Source: Linyphia triangularis (lineage: Eukaryota > Arthropoda > Arachnida > Araneae > Linyphiidae). From it: DNA of 64,000 nt. Of this stretch, positions 37,397 through 51,781 are shown piece by piece. Under the pieces are notes generated by a model, which saw only the letters and a list, made by a program, of their open reading frames with translations, had not been told where the DNA came from and did not search any database. Positions within the stretch are counted from its first letter, which is position 1, and each line of letters opens with the position of its first letter. Made by a program: the position numbers and the translations under genes. The stretch spans positions 35,011,424 to 35,075,423 of the forward strand of contig OZ021733.1 of NCBI GenBank assembly GCA_963978545.1. The letters are read 5' to 3'.

Positions 37397-40285
37397 AAGA
37401 AATGTTACAGGCTTTAGAAATCTAGAGGTTGATTGAATATAATTTTTAAATTGTTGGAGAAACTTGGTAATTTAAATAAAAAGTAGTCTAATTTACCCTT
37501 ATCATTTTATTAGTTCAGTAGTTTGAACCTTGAAGTGACCATAGGTTAATATTTAAATGTGTCTCCAGCCCCCTTTCTTTACACCCTTCTGTTTAGCAAT
37601 TAATTTTTTACATATATTTAACTAGTTTACATGAAATTTACTTTCGTTGTTGCTTTCATTCAGAAATTTTTTACAAAACTTTTGTTTCAATGCTCATAAA
37701 ATGCTCAATCGGTTTTTTTTTTTTTTGGTTTTTTTTTTTCCCCCCTTTTTTTTTCTCTTTTTGGTTTTTTTCTTCTTTTTTTTTCCTATCTTGTACCTAA
37801 AAAAGTATTCCTTTTTTGTAAATGAACCTAAATTGTTCTCTAGACTCTAATTGTGGAACTGGCTGATGGTAGAAGTACAAAAGGGACATGGAAATTTTAG
37901 AATCCAGTTTAAGGTTTTGCCATTGTAAAGGTAATTTTATAGGTATTAAAACAATTTTGCTGTTATAATTGGTTCTGTAATTTTATTTGTTTGATTTGTA
38001 TATTAATTGAAAATGACTTTGCTCTTTTATTCAACATAATCAGAGATTTATTTTCGTGGATTCACCTGCACGAATATAAAAAGTATGACCCTAATGCAAT
38101 TTTAATTTTTAATTATTTTAAACTGAAAAAGTAGAAAGAAAAATTTTTTGTCTCAAATACAACCTGATTAATCTTATTGTTTAAATAAGTAGGGTTTTTT
38201 TTCACTTGATTTTTGCTTGCCTTCCATCTTATTTATGGGTTCTATTGAATTGATTGAATTTTATGATATATAACTGTTAAAATATAAAGTAATTTTCAAA
38301 AAATCTTGAATTGTTTGTTGTTATCGGTATTCCGTTTATGTTTGGTTATTAATTTATAGTTTTTGAATTTTTTTTCTTGAAATTGAAAATGATCTTTTTA
38401 AAAAGAGGAAATGAATTACTATTTTTTCTCGCTTAAAATTAAATGTTTACCACTTTTTTTCTTCCAATATGTGCTAAACTAGAGATTTTATAATTAACAC
38501 TATCTAAACTCGAGATTGCTATTAACAAATAATCTAACAAAGAACATTAATTTCAATAAATCTTTAATTTAGAAATTATTTCCAAAGTCTCATATTACCT
38601 TGACTCTTTGCAGTTCATGTATTTTATTTTTATTTTGCCATTAAAATGTTATTCTAATCGTAGTATGGCCTTACTGAATTCTTGGACCAGAAAATTATAC
38701 CAACTAAAATTCTATTCTAAGCAAGTCCAAAAGGTAGCAGTTTGGTTTTGCATGTCAAAGGTGCCGGTTTTGAATCTGGGTATAGCCATAGAAGTTAATT
38801 GTGATTAAAAATCCTGGTTCAGCCTTTTGTTTAGTATTAATTAGTCGTTAGTGTGCTTAAAAGTAACTTGAGGAGTGTACAAACCAACTAAACCTACACT
38901 ATGAAAGTTGTGATTGTTGAAACCAATGATTGAAGTGTCATTGCCTTTAATGTAAAATGCTGAAAAACCTTCTTGAGTCCAAAAATTAGAAAATAATTAG
39001 CTCTTTAGCTAAAATATTTATTCAATAAATTAGAATTATTTGATATTCCAAGATTAGTCTTCAAACAAAATGGGTAAACAAGTTGAAAGTTAAAAAGTAT
39101 TTTTCAGTTGACTTGTTTGATATTAAATATTCAATATTTAAAGTTTGTAGTGATTTTTTAATGAAAAGTTTCCTAAGTATTTTAGATTAAACATCGAGAC
39201 TGATGAATCTTTTTAAAAAAATTCATATTGCTAAAGAAAAACATGCGAGACATGCTATTTTTTTGCTTTACAAATTTTATACGCCACTTTAAACATTGAT
39301 TGAGACTTCAAATCTACATCTTAATATCTGATTAATTTTTTTCTTTATTAAAGGTATCCTTTATCTTCTGTTGTAAATGCTTTTGTTAAGCTTGAAATCA
39401 AACAAAAAGCACACATGAATGTATTGCACATTATTTAATAATTTTTTATTTTTTTTAAATTCACTATACTTCTCTTATATTGCTGTTTTTATTTTTTAAT
39501 GCAACTCATATTTTTAAAACGTTATTTATAGTTTTAAACTTCATCTATTAGTTTCTAAATGTCATTCATTGTTTTGGAACTCAAATTTAACTGTTCATTT
39601 GTATATCTATAGCCTGAAAATACCAATTTCTTTATGTTTGTAGAATAAACGTCTACACACTCTTGAATTTCTGTTTGTTTCGAAACTGAATAAATGACTT
39701 TTTAATAAATTTAGCGAAACCTAGCATTGTATTTAGAAAATAGTGTGAATACATTTTAAGCACATGCTGTGTTATTCAATTATTTTGAAAAGAGTTTACA
39801 TCAACATTGTACCTTTTAAAATGATTCAACATTGTACAAAATATTGTGTGCTGGATCTTATGATTTCTACTTGCCTTCTTTTAGGAATATTAATTTAAGT
39901 GAAGTTTATTTTTCAAATATTTCCAGAGTCAGTACTCACATTGGCTTTTTCTCCTATATTTGTTGTTCTTGTTCCACACACAAAAAATCGTATTTGGTAT
40001 TAATAAAATTGCATTTGTTTAAACTGTAATATCGGTTCTACATTTTTAGAACCTAAACAATTATATTTTTCATTGAATTATCTATTTTCCTATTCATACT
40101 TGTAAAACTTGATTTCATTGAATTTGCAAATAAAGAAGATATGCACAATAATTACTTGCACACTCATAAATAATTTAATTTATAAGTCCTTATGGTTATT
40201 CTAATAGTTAATTCAGATTTATTATTTTTAAAGAAATTACATTCAAATCTGATTTTATTAATTATTTTTTGTAATTTTAAAAAAT
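37397..40285 (+). repeat. Unit 14 (B haplotype; copy of unit 11)
   Basis: Length is 2,889 bp, barcode gTBBBLca. It shares the one-base A insertion (about 38441) and every T, G and C run length in the tract 37713-37787 (75 bp) with unit 11. I saw no difference from unit 11 at any site compared. Confidence 0.97.
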
Positions 40286-43154
40286 AAGAAATGTTACAGG
40301 CTTTAGAAATCTAGAGGTTGATTGAATATAATTTTTAAATTGTTGAAGAAACTTGGTAATTTAAATAAAAAGTAGTCTAATTTACCCTTATCATTTTATT
40401 AGTTCAGTAGTTTGAACCTTGAAGTGACCATAGGTTAATATTTAAATGTGTCTCCAGCCCCCTTTCTTTACACCCTTCTGTTTAGCAATTAATTTTTTAC
40501 ATATATTTAACTAGTTTACATGAAATTTACTTTCGTTGTTGCTTTCATTCAGAAATTTTTTACAAAACTTTTGTTTCAATGCCCATAAAATGCTCAATCG
40601 GTTTTTTTTTTTTCCCCCTTTTTTTTTCTCTTTTTGTTTTTTCTTCTTTTTTTTTCTATCTTGTACCTAAAAAAGTATTCCTTTTTTGTAAATGAACCTA
40701 AATTGTTCTCTAGACTCTAATTGTGGAACTGGCTGATGGTAGAAGTACAAAAGGGACATGGAAATTTTAGAATCCAGTTTAAGGTTTTGCCATTGTAAAG
40801 GTAATTTTATAGGTATTAAAACAATTTTGCTGTTATAATTGATTCTGTAATTTTATTTGTTTGATCTGTATATTAATTGAAAATGACTTTGCTCTTTTAT
40901 TCAACATAATCAGAGATGTATTTTCGTGGATTCACCTGCACGATTATAAAAAGTACGACCCTAATGCAATTTTAATTTTTAATTATTTTAAACTGAAAAA
41001 GTAGAAAGAAAAAAAATTTGTCTCAAATACAACCTGATTAATCTTATTGTTTAAATAAGTAGTGTTTTTTTTCACTTGATTTTTGCTTGCCTTCCATCTT
41101 ATTTATGGGTTCTATTGAATTGATTGAATTTTATGATATATAACTGTTAAAATATAAAGTAATTTTCAAAAAATCTTGAATTGTTTGTTGTTATCGGTAT
41201 TCCGTTTATGTTTGGTTATTAATTTATTGTTTTTGAATTTCTTTTCTTGAAATTGAAAATGATATTTTTAAAAAGAGGAAATGAATTACTATTTTTTCTC
41301 GCTTAAAATTAATGTTTACCACTTTTTTTCTTCCAATATGTGCTAAACTAGAGATTTTATAATTAACACTATCTAAATTTGAGATTGCTATTAACAAATA
41401 ATCTAACAAAGAACATTAATTTCAATAAATCTTTAATTTAGAAATTTTTTCCAAAGTCTCATATTACCTTGACTCTTTGCAGTTCATGTATTTTATTTTT
41501 ATTTTGCCATTAAAATGTTATTCTAATCGTAGTATGGCCTTACTGAATTCTTGGACCAGAAAATTATACCAACTAAAATTCTATTCTAAGCAAGTCCAAA
41601 AGGTAGCAGTTTGGTTTTGCATGTCAAAGGTGCCGGTTTTGAATCTGGGTATAGCCATAGAAGTTAATTGTGATTAAAAATCCTGGTTCAGCCTTTTGTT
41701 TAGTATTAATTAGTCGTTAGTGTGCTTAAAAGTAACTTGAGGAGTGTACAAACCAACTAAACCTACACTATGAAAGTTGTGATTGTTGAAACCAATGATT
41801 GAAGTGTCATTGCCTTTAATGTAAAATGCTGAAAAACCTTCTTGAGTCCAAAAATTAGAAAATAATTAGCTCTTTAGCTAAAATATTTATTCAATAAATT
41901 AGAATTATTTGATATTCCAAGATTAGTTTTCAAACAAAATGGGTAAACAAGTTGAAAGTTAAAAAGTATTTTTCAGTTGACTTGTTTGATATTAAATATT
42001 CAATATTTAAAGTTTGTAGTGATTTTTTAATGAAAAATTTCCTAAGTATTTTAGATTAAACATCGAGACTGATGAATCTTTTTAAAAAATTTCATGTTGC
42101 TAAAGAAAAACATGCGAGACATGCTATTTTTTTGCTTTACAAATTTTATACGCCACTTTAAACATTGATTGAGACTTCAAATCTACATCTTAATATCTGA
42201 TTAATTTTTTTCTTTATTAAAGGTATCCTTTATCTTCTGTTGTAAATGCTTTTGTTAAGCTTGAAATCAAACAAAAAGCACACATGAATGTATTGCACAT
42301 TATTTAATAATTTTTTATTTTTTTTAAATTCACTATACTTCTCTTATATTGCTGTTTTTATTTTTTAATGCAACTCATATTTTTAAAACGTTATTTATAG
42401 TTTTAAACTTCATCTATTAGTTTCTAAATGTCATTCATTGTTTTGGAACTCAAATTTAACTGTTCATTTGTATATCTATAGCCTGAAAATACCAATTTCT
42501 TTATGTTTGTAGAATAAACGTCTACACACTCTTGAATTTCTGTTTGTTTCGAAACTGAATAAATGACTTTTTAATAAATTTAGCGAAACCTAGCATTGTA
42601 TTTAGAAAATAGTGTGAATACATTTTAAGCACATGCTGTGTTATTCAATTATTTTGAAAAGAGTTTACATCATTATTGTACCTTTTAAAATGATTCAACA
42701 TTGTACAAAATATTGTGTGCTGGATCTTATGATTTCTACTTGCCTTCTTTTAGGAATATTAATTTAAGGGAAGTTTATTTTTCAAATATTTCCAGAGTCA
42801 GTACTCACATTGGCTTTTTCTCCTATATTTGTTGTTCTTGTTCCACACACAAAAAATCGTATTTGGTATTAATAAAATTGCATTTGTTTAAACTGTAATA
42901 TCGGTTCTACATTTTTAGAACCTAAACAATTATATTTTTCATTGAATTATCTATTTTCCTATTCATACTTGTAAAACTTGATTTCATTGAATTTGCAAGT
43001 AAAGAAGATATGCACAATAATTACTTGCACACTCATAAATAATTTAATTTATAAGTCCTTATGGTTATTCTAATTGTTAATTCAGATTTATTATTTTTAA
43101 AGAAATTACATTCAAATCTGATTTTATTAATTATTTTTTGTAATTTTAAAAAAT
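40286..43154 (+). repeat. Unit 15 (A-long haplotype; copy of unit 12)
   Basis: Length is 2,869 bp, barcode aCAAALtg. Its rare bases t40944, t41928 and g42769 sit exactly 8,618 bp after the same bases in unit 12. The T/C tract is 40602-40657 (56 bp). Confidence 0.97.
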
Positions 43155-46038
43155 AAGAAATGTTACAGGCTTTAGAAATCTAGAGGTTGATTGAATATAA
43201 TTTTTAAATTGTTGGAGAAACTTGGTAATTTAAATAAAAAGTAGTCTAATTTACCCTTATCATTTTATTAGTTCAGTAGTTTGAACCTTGAAGTGACCAT
43301 AGGTTAATATTTAAATGTGTCTCCAGCCCCCTTTCTTTACACCCTTCTGTTTAGCAATTAATTTTTTACATATATTTAACTAGTTTACATGAAATTTACT
43401 TTCGTTGTTGCTTTCATTCAGAAATTTTTTACAAAACTTTTGTTTCAATGCTCATAAAATGCTCAATCGGTTTTTTTTTTTGGTTTTTTTTTTTCCCCTT
43501 TTTTTTTCTCTTTTTGGTTTTTTTCTTCTTTTTTTTTTCCTATCTTGTACCTAAAAAAGTATTCCTTTTTTGTAAATGAACCTAAATTGTTCTCTAGACT
43601 CTAATTGTGGAACTGGCTGATGGTAGAAGTACAAAAGGGACATGGAAATTTTAGAATCCAGTTTAAGGTTTTGCCATTGTAAAGGTAATTTTATAGGTAT
43701 TAAAACAATTTTGCTGTTATAATTGGTTCTGTAATTTTATTTGTTTGATTTGTATATTAATTAAAAATGACTTTGCTCTTTTATTCAACATAATCAGAGA
43801 TTTATTTTCGTGGATTCACCTGCACGAATATAAAAAGTATGACCCTAATGCAATTTTAATTTTTAATTATTTTAAACTGAAAAAGTAGAAAGAAAAATTT
43901 TTTGTCTCAAATACAACCTGATTAATCTTATTGTTTAAATAAGTAGGGTTTTTTTTCACTTGATTTTTGCTTGCCTTCCATCTTATTTATGGGTTCTATT
44001 GAATTGATTGAATTTTATGATATATAACTGTTAAAATATAAAGTAATTTTCAAAAAATCTTGAATTGTTTGTTGTTATCGGTATTCCGTTTATGTTTGGT
44101 TATTAATTTATAGTTTTTGAATTTTTTTTCTTGAAATTGAAAATGATCTTTTTAAAAAGAGGAAATGAATTACTATTTTTTCTCGCTTAAAATTAATGTT
44201 TACCACTTTTTTTCTTCCAATATGTGCTAAACTAGAGATTTTATAATTAACACTATCTAAACTCGAGATTGCTATTAACAAATAATCTAACAAAGAACAT
44301 TAATTTCAATAAATCTTTAATTTAGAAATTATTTCCAAAGTCTCATATTACCTTGACTCTTTGCAGTTCATGTATTTTATTTTTATTTTGCCATTAAAAT
44401 GTTATTCTAATCGTAGTATGGCCTTACTGAATTCTTGGACCAGAAAATTATACCAACTAAAATTCTATTCTAAGCAAGTCCAAAAGGTAGCAGTTTGGTT
44501 TTGCATGTCAAAGGTGCCGGTTTTGAATCTGGGTATAGCCATAGAAGTTAATTGTGATTAAAAATCCTGGTTCAGCCTTTTGTTTAGTATTAATTAGTCG
44601 TTAGTGTGCTTAAAAGTAACTTGAGGAGTGTACAAACCAACTAAACCTACACTATGAAAGTTGTGATTGTTGAAACCAATGATTGAAGTGTCATTGCCTT
44701 TAATGTAAAATGCTGAAAAACCTTCTTGAGTCCAAAAATTAGAAAATAATTAGCTCTTTAGCTAAAATATTTATTCAATAAATTAGAATTATTTGATATT
44801 CCAAGATTAGTCTTCAAACAAAATGGGTAAACAAGTTGAAAGTTAAAAAGTATTTTTCAGTTGACTTGTTTGATATTAAATATTCAATATTTAAAGTTTG
44901 TAGTGATTTTTTAATGAAAAGTTTCCTAAGTATTTTAGATTAAACATCGAGACTGATGAATCTTTTTAAAAAAATTCATATTGCTAAAGAAAAACATGCG
45001 AGACATGCTATTTTTTTGCTTTACAAATTTTATACGCCACTTTAAACATTGATTGAGACTTCAAATCTACATCTTAATATCTGATTAATTTTTTTCTTTA
45101 TTAAAGGTATCCTTTATCTTCTGTTGTAAATGCTTTTGTTAAGCTTGAAATCAAACAAAAAGCACACATGAATGTATTGCACATTATTTAATAATTTTTT
45201 ATTTTTTTTAAATTCACTATACTTCTCTTATATTGCTGTTTTTATTTTTTAATGCAACTCATATTTTTAAAACGTTATTTATAGTTTTAAACTTCATCTA
45301 TTAGTTTCTAAATGTCATTCATTGTTTTGGAACTCAAATTTAACTGTTCATTTGTATATCTATAGCCTGAAAATACCAATTTCTTTATGTTTGTAGAATA
45401 AACGTCTACACACTCTTGAATTTCTGTTTGTTTCGAAACTGAATAAATGACTTTTTAATAAATTTAGCGAAACCTAGCATTGTATTTAGAAAATAGTGTG
45501 AATACATTTTAAGCACATGCTGTGTTATTCAATTATTTTGAAAAGAGTTTACATCAACATTGTACCTTTTAAAATGATTCAACATTGTACAAAATATTGT
45601 GTGCTGGATCTTATGATTTCTACTTGCCTTCTTTTAGGAATATTAATTTAAGTGAAGTTTATTTTTCAAATATTTCCAGAGTCAGTACTCACATTGGCTT
45701 TTTCTCCTATATTTGTTGTTCTTGTTCCACACACAAAAAATCGTATTTGGTATTAATAAAATTGCATTTGTTTAAACTGTAATATCGGTTCTACATTTTT
45801 AGAACCTAAACAATTATATTTTTCATTGAATTATCTATTTTCCTATTCATACTTGTAAAACTTGATTTCATTGAATTTGCAAGTAAAGAAGATATGCACA
45901 ATAATTACTTGCACACTCATAAATAATTTAATTTATAAGTCCTTATGGTTATTCTAATTGTTAATTCAGATTTATTATTTTTAAAGAAATTACATTCAAA
46001 TCTGATTTTATTAATTATTTTTTGTAATTTTAAAAAAT
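43155..46038 (+). repeat. Unit 16 (B haplotype)
   Basis: Length is 2,884 bp, barcode gTBBBLcg. A private a43763 stands where the others have g. It is g-type at offset 61 and T at 43452, which bounds the right end of the U10-15 duplication. The T/C tract is 43471-43541 (71 bp). Confidence 0.97.
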
Positions 46039-48922
46039 AAGAAATGTTACAGGCTTTAGAAATCTAGAGGTTGATTGAATATAATTTTTAAATTGTTGGA
46101 GAAACTTGGTAATTTAAATAAAAAGTAGTCTAATTTACCCTTATCATTTTATTAGTTCAGTAGTTTGAACCTTGAAGTGACCATAGGTTAATATTTAAAT
46201 GTGTCTCCAGCCCCCTTTCTTTACACCCTTCTGTTTAGCAATTAATTTTTTACATATATTTAACTAGTTTACATGAAATTTACTTTCGTTGTTGCTTTCA
46301 TTCAGAAATTTTTTACAAAACTTTTGTTTCAATGCTCATAAAATGCTCAATCGGTTGTTTTTTTTGGGTTTTTTTTCCCCCCTTTTTTTTTTTCTCTTTT
46401 TGGTTTTTTTCTTCTTTTTTTTCCTATCTTGTACCTAAAAAAGTATTCCTTTTTTGTAAATGAACCTAAATTGTTCTCTAGACTCTAATTGTGGAACTGG
46501 CTGATGGTAGAAGTACAAAAGGGACATGGAAATTTTAGAATCCAGTTTAAGGTTTTGCCATTGTAAAGGTAATTTTATAGGTATTAAAACAATTTTGCTG
46601 TTATAATTGGTTCTGTAATTTTATTTGTTTGATTTGTATATTAATTGAAAATGACTTTGCTCTTTTATTCAACATAATCAGAGATTTATTTTCGTGGATT
46701 CACCTGCACGAATATAAAAAGTATGACCCTAATGCAATTTTAATTTTTAATTATTTTAAACTGAAAAAGTAGAAAGAAAAATTTTTTGTCTCAAATACAA
46801 CCTGATTAATCTTATTGTTTAAATAAGTAGGGTTTTTTTTCACTTGATTTTTGCTTGCCTTCCATCTTATTTATGGGTTCTATTGAATTGATTGAATTTT
46901 ATGATATATAACTGTTAAAATATAAAGTAATTTTCAAAAAATCTTGAATTGTTTGTTGTTATCGGTATTCCGTTTATGTTTGGTTATTAATTTATAGTTT
47001 TTGAATTTTTTTTCTTGAAATTGAAAATGATCTTTTTAAAAAGAGGAAATGAATTACTATTTTTTCTCGCTTAAAATTAATGTTTACCACTTTTTTTCTT
47101 CCAATATGTGCTAAACTAGAGATTTTATAATTAACACTATCTAAACTCGAGATTGCTATTAACAAATAATCTAACAAAGAACATTAATTTCAATAAATCT
47201 TTAATTTAGAAATTATTTCCAAAGTCTCATATTACCTTGACTCTTTGCAGTTCATGTATTTTATTTTTATTTTGCCATTAAAATGTTATTCTAATCGTAG
47301 TATGGCCTTACTGAATTCTTGGACCAGAAAATTATACCAACTAAAATTCTATTCTAAGCAAGTCCAAAAGGTAGCAGTTTGGTTTTGCATGTCAAAGGTG
47401 CCGGTTTTGAATCTGGGTATAGCCATAGAAGTTAATTGTGATTAAAAATCCTGGTTCAGCCTTTTGTTTAGTATTAATTAGTCGTTAGTGTGCTTAAAAG
47501 TAACTTGAGGAGTGTACAAACCAACTAAACCTACACTATGAAAGTTGTGATTGTTGAAACCAATGATTGAAGTGTCATTGCCTTTAATGTAAAATGCTGA
47601 AAAACCTTCTTGAGTCCAAAAATTAGAAAATAATTAGCTCTTTAGCTAAAATATTTATTCAATAAATTAGAATTATTTGATATTCCAAGATTAGTCTTCA
47701 AACAAAATGGGTAAACAAGTTGAAAGTTAAAAAGTATTTTTCAGTTGACTTGTTTGATATTAAATATTCAATATTTAAAGTTTGTAGTGATTTTTTAATG
47801 AAAAGTTTCCTAAGTATTTTAGATTAAACATCGAGACTGATGAATCTTTTTAAAAAAATTCATATTGCTAAAGAAAAACATGCGAGACATGCTATTTTTT
47901 TGCTTTACAAATTTTATACGCCACTTTAAACATTGATTGAGACTTCAAATCTACATCTTAATATCTGATTAATTTTTTTCTTTATTAAAGGTATCCTTTA
48001 TCTTCTGTTGTAAATGCTTTTGTTAAGCTTGAAATCAAACAAAAAGCACACATGAATGTATTGCACATTATTTAATAATTTTTTATTTTTTTTAAATTCA
48101 CTATACTTCTCTTATATTGCTGTTTTTATTTTTTAATGCAACTCATATTTTTAAAACGTTATTTATAGTTTTAAACTTCATCTATTAGTTTCTAAATGTC
48201 ATTCATTGTTTTGGAACTCAAATTTAACTGTTCATTTGTATATCTATAGCCTGAAAATACCAATTTCTTTATGTTTGTAGAATAAACGTCTACACACTCT
48301 TGAATTTCTGTTTGTTTCGAAACTGAATAAATGACTTTTTAATAAATTTAGCGAAACCTAGCATTGTATTTAGAAAATAGTGTGAATACATTTTAAGCAC
48401 ATGCTGTGTTATTCAATTATTTTGAAAAGAGTTTACATCAACATTGTACCTTTTAAAATGATTCAACATTGTACAAAATATTGTGTGCTGGATCTTATGA
48501 TTTCTACTTGCCTTCTTTTAGGAATATTAATTTAAGTGAAGTTTATTTTTCAAATATTTCCAGAGTCAGTACTCACATTGGCTTTTTCTCCTATATTTGT
48601 TGTTCTTGTTCCACACACAAAAAATCGTATTTGGTATTAATAAAATTGCATTTGTTTAAACTGTAATATCGGTTCTACATTTTTAGAACCTAAACAATTA
48701 TATTTTTCATTGAATTATCTATTTTCCTATTCATACTTGTAAAACTTGATTTCATTGAATTTGCAAATAAAGAAGATATGCACAATAATTACTTGCACAC
48801 TCATAAATAATTTAATTTATAAGTCCTTATGGTTATTCTAATAGTTAATTCAGATTTATTATTTTTAAAGAAATTACATTCAAATCTGATTTTATTAATT
48901 ATTTTTTGTAATTTTAAAAAAT
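46039..48922 (+). repeat. Unit 17 (B haplotype)
   Basis: Length is 2,884 bp, barcode gTBBBLca. The T/C tract is 46355-46425 (71 bp) and starts TTG like units 4 and 9, suggesting that these three share a recent ancestor. Confidence 0.97.
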
Positions 48923-51781
48923 AAGAAATGTTACAGGCTTTAGAAATCTAGAGGTTGATTGAATATAATTTTTAAATTGTTGAAGAAACTTGGTAATTTA
49001 AATAAAAAGTAGTCTAATTTACCCTTATCATTTTATTAGTTCAGTAGTTTGAACCTTGAAGTGACCATAGGTTAATATTTAAATGTGTCTCCAGCCCCCT
49101 TTCTTTACACCCTTCTGTTTAGCAATTAATTTTTTACATATATTTAACTAGTTTACATGAAATTTACTTTCGTTGTTGCTTTCATTCAGAAATTTTTTAC
49201 AAAACTTTTGTTTCAATGCCCATAAAATGCTCAATCGGTTTTTTTTCCCCCCCTTTTTTTTTCTCTTTTTGTTTTTTTCTTCTTTTTTTTTCTATCTTGT
49301 ACCTAAAAAAGTATTCCTTTTTTGTAAATGAACCTAAATTGTTCTCTAGACTCTAATTGTGGAACTGGCTGATGGTAGAAGTACAAAAGGGACATGGAAA
49401 TTTTAGAATCCAGTTTAAGGTTTTGCCATTGTAAAGGTAATTTTATAGGTATTAAAACAATTTTGCTGTTATAATTGATTCTGTAATTTTATTTGTTTGA
49501 TCTGTATATTAATTGAAAATGACTTTGCTCTTTTATTCAACATAATCAGAGATGTATTTTCGTGGATTCACCTGCACGAATATAAAAAGTACGACCCTAA
49601 TGCAATTTTAATTTTTAATTATTTTAAACTGAAAAAGTAGAAAGAAAAAAAATTTGTCTCAAATACAACCTGATTAATCTTATTGTTTAAATAAGTAGTG
49701 TTTTTTTTCACTTGATTTTTGCTTGCCTTCCATCTTATTTATGGGTTCTATTGAATTGATTGAATTTTATGATATATAACTGTTAAAATATAAAGTAATT
49801 TTCAAAAAATCTTGAATTGTTTGTTGTTATCGGTATTCCGTTTATGTTTGGTTATTAATTTATTGTTTTTGAATTTCTTTTCTTGAAATTGAAAATGATA
49901 TTTTTAAAAAGAGGAAATGAATTACTATTTTTTCTCGCTTAAAATTAATGTTTACCACTTTTTTTCTTCCAATATGTGCTAAACTAGAGATTTTATAATT
50001 AACACTATCTAAATTTGAGATTGCTATTAACAAATAATCTAACAAAGAACATTAATTTCAATAAATCTTTAATTTAGAAATTTTTTCCAAAGTCTCATAT
50101 TACCTTGACTCTTTGCAGTTCATGTATTTTATTTTTATTTTGCCATTAAAATGTTATTCTAATCGTAGTATGGCCTTACTGAATTCTTGGACCAGAAAAT
50201 TATACCAACTAAAATTCTATTCTAAGCAAGTCCAAAAGGTAGCAGTTTGGTTTTGCATGTCAAAGGTGCCGGTTTTGAATCTGGGTATAGCCATAGAAGT
50301 TAATTGTGATTAAAAATCCTGGTTCAGCCTTTTGTTTAGTATTAATTAGTCGTTAGTGTGCTTAAAAGTAACTTGAGGAGTGTACAAACCAACTAAACCT
50401 ACACTATGAAAGTTGTGATTGTTGAAACCAATGATTGAAGTGTCATTGCCTTTAATGTAAAATGCTGAAAAACCTTCTTGAGTCCAAAAATTAGAAAATA
50501 ATTAGCTCTTTAGCTAAAATATTTATTCAATAAATTAGAATTATTTGATATTCCAAGATTAGTCTTCAAACAAAATGGGTAAACAAGTTGAAAGTTAAAA
50601 AGTATTTTTCAGTTGACTTGTTTGATATTAAATATTCAATATTTAAAGTTTGTAGTGATTTTTTAATGAAAAATTTCCTAAGTATTTTAGATTAAACATC
50701 GAGACTGATGAATCTTTTTAAAAAATTTCATGTTGCTAAAGAAAAACATGCGAGACATGCTATTTTTTTGCTTTACAAATTTTATACGCCACTTTAAACA
50801 TTGATTGAGACTTCAAATCTACATCTTAATATCTGATTATTTTTTTTCTTTATTAAAGGTATCCTTTATCTTCTGTTGTAAATGCTTTTGTTAAGCTTGA
50901 AATCAAACAAAAAGCACACATGAATGTATTGCACATTATTTAATAATTTTTTAATTTTACTATACTTCTCTTATATTGCTGTTTTTATTTTTTAATGCAA
51001 CTCATATTTTTAAAACGTTATTTATAGTTTTAAACTTCATCTATTAGTTTCTAAATGTCATTCATTGTTTTGGAACTCAAATTTAACTGTTCATTTGTAT
51101 ATCTATAGCCTGAAAATACCAATTTCTTTATGTTTGTAGAATAAACGTCTACACACTCTTGAATTTCTGTTTGTTTCGAAACTGAATAAATGACTTTTTA
51201 ATAAATTTAGCGAAACCTAGCATTGTATTTAGAAAATAGTGTGAATACATTTTAAGCACATGCTGTGTTATTCAATTATTTTGAAAAGAGTTTACATCAA
51301 CATTGTACCTTTTAAAATGATTCAACATTGTACAAAATATTGTGTGCTGGATCTTATGATTTCTACTTGCCTTCTTTTAGGAATATTAATTTAAGTGAAG
51401 TTTATTTTTCAAATATTTCCAGAGTCAGTACTCACATTGGCTTTTTCTCCTATATTTGTTGTTCTTGTTCCACACACAAAAAATCGTTTTTGGTATTAAT
51501 AAAATTGCATTTGTTTAAACTGTAATATCGGTTCTACATTTTTAGAACCTAAACAATTATATTTTTCATTGAATTATCTATTTTCCTATTCATACTTGTA
51601 AAACTTGATTTCATTGAATTTGCAAGTAAAGAAGATATGCACAATAATTACTTGCACACTCATAAATAATTTAATTTATAAGTCCTTATGGTTATTCTAA
51701 TTGTTAATTCAGATTTATTATTTTTAAAGAAATTACATTCAAATCTGATTTTATTAATTATTTTTTGTAATTTTAAAAAAT
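48923..51781 (+). repeat. Unit 18 (A-short haplotype)
   Basis: Length is 2,859 bp, barcode aCAAAScg. It has a private t50840 and shares t51488 (TAT to TTT in the 65-codon frame) with unit 21 only. The T/C tract is 49239-49293 (55 bp). Confidence 0.97.

Larger units (their letters stand above)
25980..43451 (+). repeat. Tandem duplication of a three-unit block, period 8,618 bp
   Basis: Units 10-12 and units 13-15 have the same lengths in the same order (2,860, 2,889 and 2,869 bp). Nine rare-variant pairs fall exactly 8,618 bp apart, for example 27523/36141, 27892/36510, 32326/40944, 33310/41928 and 34151/42769. T, G and C run lengths in the three T/C tracts also match. The outer limits are set by the last mismatching marker (25979 against 34597) and the first mismatch on the right (34834 against 43452). 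Each breakpoint is therefore known only to within about 236 bp. The simplest reading is one recent unequal exchange; a duplicated contig segment is the alternative. Confidence 0.9.
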
